Source: Lysinibacter cavernae (GTDB taxonomy: Bacteria > Actinomycetota > Actinomycetes > Actinomycetales > Microbacteriaceae). From it: DNA of 64,000 bases. The stretch covers positions 434,001 to 498,000 of the forward strand of contig NZ_JAAMOX010000001.1 of the NCBI RefSeq assembly GCF_011758565.1. The letters run 5' to 3'. Under the pieces are notes generated by a model, which searched no databases, had not been told where the DNA came from, and saw only the letters and a program-made list of their open reading frames with translations. Both the position numbers and the translations under genes were made by a program. This document shows, piece by piece, positions 40,414 to 47,948 of this stretch (position 1 is its first letter; each line of letters opens with the position of its first letter).

Positions 40414-40934
40414 GGGATGGTCCTCCGGGCACTCAGCGTCTGATGGGGTGTGGTGACGGGTCGGGGGCTGCGTCGTTGAAAGAAACGTACAGTCGCGCAT
40501 CCGTTGTCCGCAGAACGCCCGAAATACGGCGAAAAGGCACGTCATGTTCTGTCACCGAGGAATAGCTCGGGAACATTCCCATTAACACGCGGGTTGAATA
40601 CTGACTCGGCTGTCGTAGGAAACTCGACAGCCGTAACGAATTGATTCGGGATGCTGTGCTGTGATCCCGTGCCGTGAACTCGTTCCGTGCTGCCGCGATG
40701 CCGTGCTGCCGCGATGCCAGGCCGTGCTGCCGCGATCCCATTCCGTGATGGTCGGGTCAGGCGACAGTATTGGCGCAAATGCACCTAACGGCAGCGGGGT
40801 CGGTGGATTTGTGCCAAATCTGCGGAGGGGCGAGGAGCGGCTAGCGCGGAGGCGCGAGGAACGGCTGGCGCGGAGGGGCGAGGAACGGCTACGGGGAGGG
40901 GCGAGGAGCGGCTACGGGGAGGGGTGAGGAACGG
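40414..40934. other. 521-base intergenic region upstream of the peptide ABC operon
   Basis: No gene is supported. It holds a 9-bp perfect hairpin at 40607-40633, imperfect TGCCGTGCTGCCGCGA repeats at about 40680-40745, and a run of 23-24-bp tandem repeats at 40831-40940. The ABC operon promoter should be near its lower end, but I cannot pick a single pair of boxes. Confidence 0.5.
40607..40633. promoter_or_regulatory. Hairpin/operator candidate upstream of the peptide ABC operon
   Basis: CGGCTGTCG (40607-40615) and CGACAGCCG (40625-40633) form a perfect inverted repeat with a 9-base centre (TAGGAAACT). It is 194 bases before the lipoprotein start. It could be a regulator site or an RNA hairpin. 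Confidence 0.4.
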
Positions 40935-40940
40935 CTAGCG
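40831..40940. repeat. Five 23-24-bp tandem repeats overlapping the end of the PadR gene
   Basis: Units anchored by CGAGGA/TGAGGA begin at 40831, 40855, 40879, 40902 and 40925. The common part is GGGGCGAGGAACGGCTA, with small substitutions and a one-base change in unit length in the last two. The last unit runs into the 3' end of the PadR gene (stop at 40935), so the array grew out of, or into, that coding end. Confidence 0.75.
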
Positions 40941-41528
40941 AGCGGCCGGGCGGCCTCGCTGCGGGCGGGTTTGCGACACGCGCATCCCGGCATCCGTCGT
41001 CTGCTCGGCCTGATCGAGCCAGCCGAGGGCTGCCCGGCTCAGGGCCTCCGTCGAACCGGAGCGGAGGTCGTGGGCGACATCTGGCTGATACTGCTCCTGG
41101 GCTTCAAAATTGATGCGCTGCCAGTATTCGCGCGTTGACGCGATCAGCGGCGCAGAATCTACACCGGGCAGCGACCGAACGAGCATGACCTGAAAAACCA
41201 TGGAATCCCACGCCGAGCCAGGACCGTAGATCGCAGAGCGCAACCATTCGTCGGCCGTCGATTGACCGGCATCCGTCAGGCGATACAGGGGAAGCCCATC
41301 GTCGGTGTGCGCATCCTGGGCGACGAGTCCAGCCGCAGACAGCCGTTCAAGCGTCGCGTAGATTTGCCCAACGTTGATGGGGGAGTCGCGGAGGGTGCGA
41401 GCGTGGAGCTCATTTCGCAGCTGGAGGCCGTAGGCCGGCGCTTGTGTGAGGAGCGCCAGGATGCCGTGCTTGATCGAAATTGTCCCCTCCTCAAGGGTCC
41501 CCACGGGTATGTTCTGTCTCAAGTACAT
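40935..41528 (-). CDS. PadR-family transcriptional regulator
   Basis: A PadR winged-helix repressor with a C-terminal dimerisation domain. The core reads KHGILALLTQAPAYGLQLRN, then SPINVGQIYATLERLSAAGL and the wing HTDDGLPLYRLTDAG. The coordinates take ATG 41528 as the outer limit, but no ribosome site precedes it. The family usually begins MSxKHxIL; here that point is an ATT codon at 41480 with GGAGG five bases before it, which may be the real start (181 residues). The C-end is Arg-rich (RPQRGRPAAR) and lies in the repeat array. It is divergent from the DUF3145 gene. The target is unknown. Confidence 0.8.
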   Translation of the reverse strand: MYLRQNIPVGTLEEGTISIKHGILALLTQAPAYGLQLRNELHARTLRDSPINVGQIYATLERLSAAGLVAQDAHTDDGLPLYRLTDAGQSTADEWLRSAIYGPGSAWDSMVFQVMLVRSLPGVDSAPLIASTREYWQRINFEAQEQYQPDVAHDLRSGSTEALSRAALGWLDQAEQTTDAGMRVSQTRPQRGRPAAR

Positions 41529-41670
41529 CACAGCGAGCAGCGACAGGCCAATCAAATGCTTGTCTTTTGGCGGGTTTCTCGCAATAATCGTCTGTGTAAC
41601 TGAACACGTGATGCAAATCATTCGAGAGCTCGACGTTGGGGAAGACGAAACGAGTCGATCGGAGAACAAC

Positions 41671-42174
41671 ATGGCATCACAGAACACCCGCGGAGTGCTG
41701 TATGTGCACTCGTGCCCGCGCGCGCTCAGCCCACATCTCGAGTGGGCAATGGGCCGCGCTATTGGTCGTTCCGTCAACTTCACGTGGACCCCGCAGGGTG
41801 CCCTGCCAGGAACCCAGCGAGCCGAATTCGCCTGGGACGGCCCGGTTGGTACTGCGGCCCTTGTCGCCTCGTCCCTGCGCGGCTGGGAACAGCTTCGCTT
41901 CGAGATCTCTGAGGATGCCGCGGAAGGCACCGACGGAGGGCGCTGGTTGCACACCCCTGACCTTGGCATCTTCCATATGCAGACGGATGCGGCCGGCAAC
42001 GCCGTTGTACCTGAGGACCGTCTCCGTTACGCCATGGAGGTAGCTGGATCGTCAATGCTTGAGCTGCAGCGCGAGCTGCGTCTCGCCCTTGGACAGGCCT
42101 GGGACGACGAGCTTGAGCCATTCCGCTATGCAGGCGACGACGCGACGGTTGTGTGGCTCAAACGCTCAAGCTAG
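41671..42174 (+). CDS. DUF3145 family protein
   Basis: The 167-residue product starts at ATG 41671 behind GGAG with a 6-base spacer. It has the DUF3145 pattern: MASQNTRGVLYVHSCPRALS, WAMGRAIGRSVNFTWTPQ, LRGWEQLRFEISEDAAEG and a C-terminal helix (ELQRELRLALGQAWDDELEP). The family is nearly restricted to Actinobacteria and has no assigned role. It is cytosolic, without a signal. It lies next to the FAS-II cluster, as often seen in Microbacteriaceae, but on the opposite strand. Confidence 0.85.
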   Translation: MASQNTRGVLYVHSCPRALSPHLEWAMGRAIGRSVNFTWTPQGALPGTQRAEFAWDGPVGTAALVASSLRGWEQLRFEISEDAAEGTDGGRWLHTPDLGIFHMQTDAAGNAVVPEDRLRYAMEVAGSSMLELQRELRLALGQAWDDELEPFRYAGDDATVVWLKRSS

Positions 42175-42198
42175 CCGGCCTGCGCTGGTGCGTTCTCC

Positions 42199-42627
42199 CT
42201 ACCTGACGTAGACGTTGGTGTCGAGCTTGGTCCATCCGGTCTCGCTTGGATTGGCCCCTTCCGTGGCGATTCGGAACACGTGCCCGTCAAAGCCGAGGGT
42301 GACTGGTCCGGTCGCGTCTCCGCAGGCGCCCGCCCAGTTGGACGTCGTGAGTGGTTGTTCGAGGACAACAATGCACGGGGAGGTTTTGCCCGCGTCATCG
42401 GTTTTGGTTGCGAGGTAGACGGAGTAGCTGTCCCAATCGGCGATAAAACGCGCTGTGTCTGGGTCGTATTGAGCATCGGCAAGGACCGCGTTGCCAACCG
42501 CATCGGCAGCCTGGGCTGGCCTGCTGAGTGCCTCATATGCGGGTTCTCCTGCGCATCCGCTTGCCGCGAGTATCCCAACGACAAGACAGGCCCCAAGAGA
42601 GAGTTTGGTCATCAGGCGTGTATCCAT
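42199..42627 (-). CDS. Small lipoprotein, unknown function
   Basis: The 142-residue product starts at ATG 42627 behind GAAAGAGGA. The signal (LMTKLSLGACLVVGILAASG) ends in lipobox ASGC. The mature part is small and beta-rich (DWDSYSVYLATKTDDAGKTS, CIVVLEQPLTTSNWAGACG) with a Cys pair that may bond (SPCIV, GACGD). This domain occurs in other actinomycete lipoproteins of unknown role. It lies downstream of the fabF stop and beyond the nested palindrome, so it is probably separate from the FAS operon. Confidence 0.7.
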   Translation of the reverse strand: MDTRLMTKLSLGACLVVGILAASGCAGEPAYEALSRPAQAADAVGNAVLADAQYDPDTARFIADWDSYSVYLATKTDDAGKTSPCIVVLEQPLTTSNWAGACGDATGPVTLGFDGHVFRIATEGANPSETGWTKLDTNVYVR

Positions 42628-42665
42628 GAACGTCCTCTTTCACTCGTGACCACAGCTTAACGCAG

Positions 42666-42733
42666 TCGTGGGGTGCGTTCCCACTCGTGGGGTGCAGAAA
42701 AGTGCACCCCACGAACGAAAACGCACCCCACGA
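42666..42733. repeat. Nested palindrome, copy B, downstream of fabF
   Basis: Outer arms TCGTGGGGTGCG (42666-42677) and CGCACCCCACGA (42722-42733) enclose inner arms TCGTGGGGTGCA (42685-42696) and TGCACCCCACGA (42703-42714). Both pairs match over 12 bases, giving four copies of one motif. It stands 11 bases beyond the fabF stop and probably ends FAS-II transcripts; it shares its motif with the palindrome at 30694. Confidence 0.8.
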
Positions 42734-42744
42734 GAGTGCAGCGA

Positions 42745-43980
42745 TTACGCCGTGCGGAATCCCGCTACCGCGTTGTGGCCGCCAAAGCCAAACGAGTTGC
42801 TGATGGCGAGGTGCTTGCCCTCGCCAAGCGGGCGAGGCGACGTGACGACGTCAAGCGGAATTTCTGGGTCCTGCTCCGTCAGGTTGATCGTCGGCGGCAG
42901 CGTGCGGTGATAGAGGGCCAACACGGTAAAGGCCGCCTCAATCGCTCCGGCCCCACCAAGAAGGTGCCCGGTTGATGCCTTTGTTGCCGAAACCGGGATG
43001 CTGTGCAGCCGGTCGCCAAACACGCGCTTGAGCGCGTTGTATTCCGCGATGTCACCAACGGGAGTTGACGTTGCGTGCGCGTTGATGTGCGCAACCGCGT
43101 CGATACTCTCGCCGCTCAGCTCGATCGTCTCAAGCATCGCGCGGGCAGCGGCACTGCCCTCTGGGTCAGGAGCGGTGATGTGGTAGGCATCGCTTGTGAC
43201 CGCTCCGCCAATTACCTCGGCATAGATGCGTGCGCCACGAGCTAACGCGTGCTCTTCCGTCTCGAGCACGAGCGCTGCAGCGCCTTCTCCGAGTACAAAA
43301 CCGTCGCGGGTGACGTCGTAGGGGCGCGAAGCCGTTGCCGGCTCGTCGTTGCGCTTTGAGAGCGCCTGCATTGCGGCAAAGGATGCGATGGGCAGCGGAT
43401 GAATCGCGGCCTCAGAGCCACCGGCGATGATGACATCGGCATAGCCTGCCCGCAGGTGCTCAACGGCGTTGATGATCGACTCGGTGCTGGATGCACAGGC
43501 CGACACAACCGTGCGGCTGCCGGCGCGTGCGCCAACATCCATGCCAACCGCGGCAGCTGGGCCGTTTGGCATGAGCATGGGGACAGTCATGGGAAGGACG
43601 CGGCGGGGTCCACGCTCGCGCAGGGTGTCCCATGCGTCGAGCAGGGTCCATACGCCGCCGATGCCGGTTGCCCAGTCAACGCCAATACGTTCAGGTGCTA
43701 CGTCGGGGGTGCCTGCGTCTGCCCAGGCCTCGCGCGCGGCGATGAGGGCAAACTGGCTGGAAGGATCAAGGCGCTTGGTTTCGATGCGCTGAAGAATATC
43801 GGCAGCAGGCACTTTGGCCTGAGCTGCAAAGGTGATTGGGAGCTCGTTCTTGGCAACCCATTCTTGTTCGAGGGTCGTGGCCCCAGATTCGCCGGCAAGC
43901 AGCGCGGTCCACGAGTCCGTCATTGTTCCACCGAGTGGTGTGGTGGCACCAAGGCCAGTTACAACGATTTTCTTGGTCAA
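42745..43980 (-). CDS. fabF: Beta-ketoacyl-ACP synthase II
   Basis: This enzyme condenses malonyl-ACP with a growing acyl-ACP in fatty-acid elongation. I read it from TTG 43980 (MTKKIVVTGLGATTPLGG), with GGGAG eight bases before it; the product is 411 residues, the normal length. The catalytic triad is visible: Cys162 in VSACASSTES, His in INAHATSTPVGD and His in STGHLLGGAGAIEA. The GFGGHNAV motif at the end is typical. It is the last gene of fabD-fabH-acpP-fabF and ends at the nested palindrome. Confidence 0.95.
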   Translation of the reverse strand: MTKKIVVTGLGATTPLGGTMTDSWTALLAGESGATTLEQEWVAKNELPITFAAQAKVPAADILQRIETKRLDPSSQFALIAAREAWADAGTPDVAPERIGVDWATGIGGVWTLLDAWDTLRERGPRRVLPMTVPMLMPNGPAAAVGMDVGARAGSRTVVSACASSTESIINAVEHLRAGYADVIIAGGSEAAIHPLPIASFAAMQALSKRNDEPATASRPYDVTRDGFVLGEGAAALVLETEEHALARGARIYAEVIGGAVTSDAYHITAPDPEGSAAARAMLETIELSGESIDAVAHINAHATSTPVGDIAEYNALKRVFGDRLHSIPVSATKASTGHLLGGAGAIEAAFTVLALYHRTLPPTINLTEQDPEIPLDVVTSPRPLGEGKHLAISNSFGFGGHNAVAGFRTA

Positions 43981-44080
43981 AACAACTTCTCCCGTTGGTG
44001 TAAACATTAGTCAGCGGGTTGGCGTCCACGAATGAACACCAAGCCCGCTGAGAGGGCTTTCGCCCAAAAGCTCAGGGGAA

Positions 44081-44329
44081 TTAGTCCTGTGCGTTAACGA
44101 TGAAGGTCACGGCGTCGCCGACGGTCTTCAGGTTCTTTACCTCGTTGTCGGGGATCTTCACGTCGAACTTCTCTTCGGCGTTAACAACAATGGTCATCAT
44201 CGAGATTGAGTCGATGTCGAGGTCATCGGTGAATGACTTCTCGAGAGCAACGGCGTCAGCCGAGATTCCCGTCTCGTCGTTGACGAGCTCAGCGAGGCCG
44301 GCGAGTACTTCTTCGGTGGACAGTGCCAT
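44081..44329 (-). CDS. acpP: Acyl carrier protein
   Basis: The 82-residue carrier that holds acyl chains by a phosphopantetheine arm. Its attachment serine is Ser41 in DIDSISMM, the DSL/DSI motif of the family. The protein is acidic with the usual four helices (TEEVLAGLAELV, SISMMTIVVNAEEKFDV). It starts at ATG 44329 behind AAGGAGAAAAT. It lies between fabH and fabF, as in actinomycete FAS-II clusters. Confidence 0.95.
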   Translation of the reverse strand: MALSTEEVLAGLAELVNDETGISADAVALEKSFTDDLDIDSISMMTIVVNAEEKFDVKIPDNEVKNLKTVGDAVTFIVNAQD

Positions 44330-44437
44330 TATTTTCTCCTTGTGGGTGGATGGATAGGTAAGTCGTGTGAATCGGGTGGAACCTACGGTTCCGCAAAACT
44401 GTTGTGACCGATAAATAAGTGTAGTGTTTCCGTGACT

Positions 44438-45436
44438 TTACGGAAGCTCTACCACCTGCGCGCCGTAAACAAGTCCGGCACCAAAGCCAATTTGGAGGGC
44501 GAGTCCACCAGAAAGTTCGGGGCGTTCCTCAAGCAGGCGGTGCATTGCGAGGGGGATGGATGCTGCCGACGTGTTGCCGGTCGTCTCGATGTCCCGCGCA
44601 ATGGCGACCGTGTCGGGCAGCTTCAGCTGCTTGGCGAACTCGTCAACGATGCGCATGTTTGCCTGGTGGGGAATGAACGCGGCAAGATCCTCTGGCTGCA
44701 CACCGGCTGCCTCGAGGGCCTGCTTTGCGACCTTGGCCATTTCCCAGACGGCCCAGCGGAAGACGACCTGGCCGTCCTGACGGAGGGTTGGCCAGTCGAC
44801 GTCTCCTGCACGGTACTCGCTCCAGGTGTGGTCCATGCCAACGGCATCCCATTTGCCGCCGTCTGAGCCCCAGACGGTCTGCGAGATTGCGGGATATTCG
44901 CTCGCGCCGACAACCACAGCGCCAGCGCCGTCTCCGAGTAGGAACGAGATGCTGCGGTCGGTTGGCTTGGCGAAGTCGGAGAGCTTCTCGGCTCCGATGA
45001 CCAGCACGTGGCGGGCGAGACCTGTGCGGATGAACGAGTCGGCCTGGGCAACCCCATAGGCGTACCCAGCACAGGCAGCGGAAATGTCATAGGCAGCAGC
45101 AGGTGTTGCGCCAATGCGATCGGCTACGAGCGCAGCCATTGAGGGCGTCTGTACGGTGTTGCTGATCGTTGAGATGAGTACAACATCGATGTCTGCGCCT
45201 ACAAGTCCTGCGCGCTCTAGGGCCTCGGTTGCGGCCTCAACCGCGAGGTCCGCTGCGGTTATGTCAGCCGTAGCGCGCTTGCGTTCGATGATGCCGGTGC
45301 GCTGGCGAATCCACTCGTCAGACGAGTCAATCGGGCCAACGATGTCGTCGTTGGTCACCGAGACGGTGCCTCTGGCGGCACCAACCGAAAGAATGCGAGT
45401 GAACTGCGTTCCAATGCTCTGCTGAAGCTGAACCAT
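44438..45436 (-). CDS. fabH: Beta-ketoacyl-ACP synthase III
   Basis: This enzyme starts fatty-acid synthesis by joining acyl-CoA to malonyl-ACP; in these bacteria it should prefer branched primers and so set the iso/anteiso pattern (family knowledge). I read it from ATG 45436 (MVQLQQSIGTQFTRILSVGA) behind AAGGAG; a longer frame to 45823 lies within fabD. The 332-residue product has Cys122 in ISAACAGYAYG, His in FIPHQANMRI and Asn in ETTGNTSAASIP. The family end GFGAGLVYGAQV is present. Confidence 0.95.
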   Translation of the reverse strand: MVQLQQSIGTQFTRILSVGAARGTVSVTNDDIVGPIDSSDEWIRQRTGIIERKRATADITAADLAVEAATEALERAGLVGADIDVVLISTISNTVQTPSMAALVADRIGATPAAAYDISAACAGYAYGVAQADSFIRTGLARHVLVIGAEKLSDFAKPTDRSISFLLGDGAGAVVVGASEYPAISQTVWGSDGGKWDAVGMDHTWSEYRAGDVDWPTLRQDGQVVFRWAVWEMAKVAKQALEAAGVQPEDLAAFIPHQANMRIVDEFAKQLKLPDTVAIARDIETTGNTSAASIPLAMHRLLEERPELSGGLALQIGFGAGLVYGAQVVELP

Positions 45437-45497
45437 TAATTCTCCTTGGTAACACGTGCGCGTTGGCGCAGGGGGTTGTGCGGCTGTATTTTGACCG

Positions 45498-46421
45498 TTA
45501 GGACGGTGAACCGGTCTGAATGAGCTCGACAGCGGCGGCGAGGTCGTCTGGATGTTTGATAGCGACGGCTGGGATGCCGCGAAGTCCGCGCTTGGCAATG
45601 CCGGTGAGGGCTCCAGCCGGAGTGAGCTCGATGAGTCCGGTGATTCCTGCTGCCTGGAATGACTCCATGCAGAGGTCCCAGCGGACCGGCGAGGATACCT
45701 GCCCAACGAGGAGGTCCAAGTACTCGGCGCCGTTTGACACAGCACGTCCGTCGTTGTTCGTCCAGAGCGTGTGCGTGGCGTCGCTCGGGGTGACGCTGGC
45801 TGCCGCGGTACGGAGTGCCGCAACGGCCGGCTCCATGTAGGCCGTGTGGAATGCTCCCGCGACCTGCAGCGGAATCACCCGCGCACCGCGGGGGGCGTTT
45901 TCGGAAAGCGCGGTAATGCCGGCGAGGGCACCTGCTGCGACGATCTGGCCGGCGCCGTTCATGTTTGCGGGGGAGAGGCCTGCCTCGGCGATGGCAGCGA
46001 GAACGTCTGCCTCAACGCCGCCAACAACGGCGGCCATCCCTGTCTCTTCTAACGCCGCGGCTTCGGCCATTGCGCGACCGCGCTCGTGAACAAGCGAGAG
46101 CGCATCCTTGTCGGTGAGCACTCCGGCCGCTGCAGCTGCGGCAAACTCGCCAACCGAGTGACCGGCAAGCGCAACACCGGTGGTGTCGGTGAGCGCGCTC
46201 AGTGCGCTCCACGCGAGCAGGCTCGAGCCAACGATGAGCGGCTGGGCGACGGCCGTGTCTTTGATGGTGTCGCCGTCGCTGGTTGTCCCATGGGCGATCA
46301 GGTCGATGCCGGCGTAGTCGCTCAGTTCGACAAGACGTTCGCGATACTCGGGAACGGCCACCCACTCATTGAGGAAGCCTGGGATTTGGGAGCCCTGTCC
46401 GGGGCAGGTAACAACAATCAC
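45498..46421 (-). CDS. fabD: Malonyl-CoA:ACP transacylase
   Basis: This enzyme loads malonyl groups onto the carrier protein. It has the opening VTCPGQGSQIPGFL, the nucleophile motif LAGHSVGEFAAAAAA, and later GAFHTAYMEPA with the catalytic His. I place the start at GTG 46421 (MIVVTCPGQGSQ), giving 307 residues, the normal size; the frame continues 14 codons further to an ATG at 46463 with no better ribosome site. It is the first gene of the FAS-II operon, with 281 bases of control region before it. Confidence 0.93.
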   Translation of the reverse strand: MIVVTCPGQGSQIPGFLNEWVAVPEYRERLVELSDYAGIDLIAHGTTSDGDTIKDTAVAQPLIVGSSLLAWSALSALTDTTGVALAGHSVGEFAAAAAAGVLTDKDALSLVHERGRAMAEAAALEETGMAAVVGGVEADVLAAIAEAGLSPANMNGAGQIVAAGALAGITALSENAPRGARVIPLQVAGAFHTAYMEPAVAALRTAAASVTPSDATHTLWTNNDGRAVSNGAEYLDLLVGQVSSPVRWDLCMESFQAAGITGLIELTPAGALTGIAKRGLRGIPAVAIKHPDDLAAAVELIQTGSPS

Positions 46422-46601
46422 TGGAATAGTCTGGCAGATGTTATATGCCAATGCTGGATACAAACCACTAAGAAACTCGATTTCTCTTGTTTATGCCCCA
46501 CAACTTCGGATCTGCGTTGGCGGCTTGAGACCGGTTTGCGCCCAGAAATCCAAGGTTCTGACGCGGAACCCCTGACCTCTTCACATGCGAAGCGTGAATC
46601 G

Positions 46602-46653
46602 ACCTGACTCAAATGTGTCTCTAATCGTGGAAATAGACCCATTTCGGTCAGGT
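46602..46653 (-). promoter_or_regulatory. Candidate operator in the fabD control region
   Basis: ACCTGAC (46602-46608) and GTCAGGT (46647-46653) form an inverted repeat with a 38-base centre, about 180 bases before fabD. The regulator gene is next door. A FasR-type site is a reasonable guess, but the arms are short and far apart. Confidence 0.35.
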
Positions 46654-46702
46654 GGATTTCGCTGGGTACCGAGTTAGAGGGGCCGGAGTAAGGAGGTGCG
46701 GG

Positions 46703-47917
46703 CTACGGGCGCGGTGAATCGGCGTTGCGGCCGCGAGTATTGCCCGCCGCAATGGAGCCCACGATGAGGGCGCTCTGCAGGATGAGGGCCTCGCGCGCGC
46801 CGGTTGCGTCCCACCCGATCACCTCAGAGACCCGTTTCAAGCGGTAACGAACCGTGTTGGGATGCACAAACAGCTCGCGGGCGGTGGCCTCAAGCGAGCG
46901 GCCGTTGTCGAGGTAGCACCACAGCGTGGTGAGCAGCTCGGGAGAGTGCATCTGCAGCGGTTCGTAGATGCGCTCGATGAGCGTGCGACGGGCCATGCCG
47001 TCGCCAGCAAGCGCGCGTTCGGGGAGCAGATCGTCTGCGAGGACCGGGCGAGGGGCATTGCGCCATGCCCGTGCAACCGCAACGCCGGCGAGGGCGGCAC
47101 GAGCGCTTTTTGAAGCATCCACGAGGCTGTCGACGGGATGCCCAAGCACAAGCTGGCCTTCGCCAAACCCGAACTCGAGTTGCTTGGCAATTTCGAGGAA
47201 GCTGAGCGGTTCCTCCGGCGCATCTGAGGGCAGCGCGGTTGACGAGTGCTCTGGTTCGGCGCGGCCGATCACCAGCACGAGGCGTTTGCCCTGCACACCG
47301 ATGAGCACGTCGGCGCCAAGGTGGCGGGCGGTGCGGCGGATCTGGTCGACATCAACGGATGGCGTGCTTGTGCCAACGAGCACACACGCTTCTCCGTGAC
47401 CGTGCCAGCCGAGGGCCGCGATGCGGCTCTGGAGCTCGTCGTCTGACTCGCCCGTGAGGATCGAGTCGACCACGAGGGCCTCGAGGCGGGCATCCCACAG
47501 GCCCCGTGCCTCTGCCGCTCGTGCGTAGACATCTGCCGAAGCAAAGGCGATTTCACGCGAGTACAACAGAATTGCCTCGCGGAGGGATGCGTTGTCGGCC
47601 TTGACGCGGTCCTCCACGACCTCAACAACCACTCGAATCAGCTGCAGCGTTTGCTGCAGGCTGATCGAGCGGAGGAGTTCGCGGGGGGCCGCGCCAAAGA
47701 CGTCAGAGGCAATCCACGGGGTGGACTTCGGGTCGTCGTACCACGAAATGAACGAACTGATACCGTTCTGGGCCACCAGGCCGACGGCTGACCGTCGACC
47801 CGGAGGCATCTCCCCATACCAGGGGAGCGTATCTTCAAGCTGCTTGAGCGTCGTTGTGGCGAGTTCACCGGCAACGGTGCGCAGCCACGCGAGCTCCTGC
47901 TCTTTTGTTCGCTTCAT
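46703..47917 (-). CDS. PucR-family regulator, probable FasR-type controller of fatty-acid synthesis
   Basis: The 404-residue product is read from ATG 47917 (MKRTKEQELAWLRTVAGELA); a TTG nine bases upstream is an alternative and neither has a strong ribosome site. Residues about 1-170 are an N-terminal helical domain, about 170-300 a GGDEF-like or CdaR middle domain, and at about 345-380 the PucR-type helix-turn-helix (GRSLEATARELFVHPNTVRY and RLKRVSEVIGWD). In Streptomyces and relatives, the protein encoded directly before fabD is the activator FasR. It follows aceE by 31 bases on the same strand, so it may be expressed with it. Confidence 0.8.
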   Translation of the reverse strand: MKRTKEQELAWLRTVAGELATTTLKQLEDTLPWYGEMPPGRRSAVGLVAQNGISSFISWYDDPKSTPWIASDVFGAAPRELLRSISLQQTLQLIRVVVEVVEDRVKADNASLREAILLYSREIAFASADVYARAAEARGLWDARLEALVVDSILTGESDDELQSRIAALGWHGHGEACVLVGTSTPSVDVDQIRRTARHLGADVLIGVQGKRLVLVIGRAEPEHSSTALPSDAPEEPLSFLEIAKQLEFGFGEGQLVLGHPVDSLVDASKSARAALAGVAVARAWRNAPRPVLADDLLPERALAGDGMARRTLIERIYEPLQMHSPELLTTLWCYLDNGRSLEATARELFVHPNTVRYRLKRVSEVIGWDATGAREALILQSALIVGSIAAGNTRGRNADSPRP

Positions 47918-47948
47918 CTGTGTCAAGACGACGCCGGAGCGCCAGCCC

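Noticed and set aside
40831-40940. Possible CRISPR array
   Set aside because: Units are contiguous without unique spacers and no cas genes exist in the window; they are plain tandem repeats.
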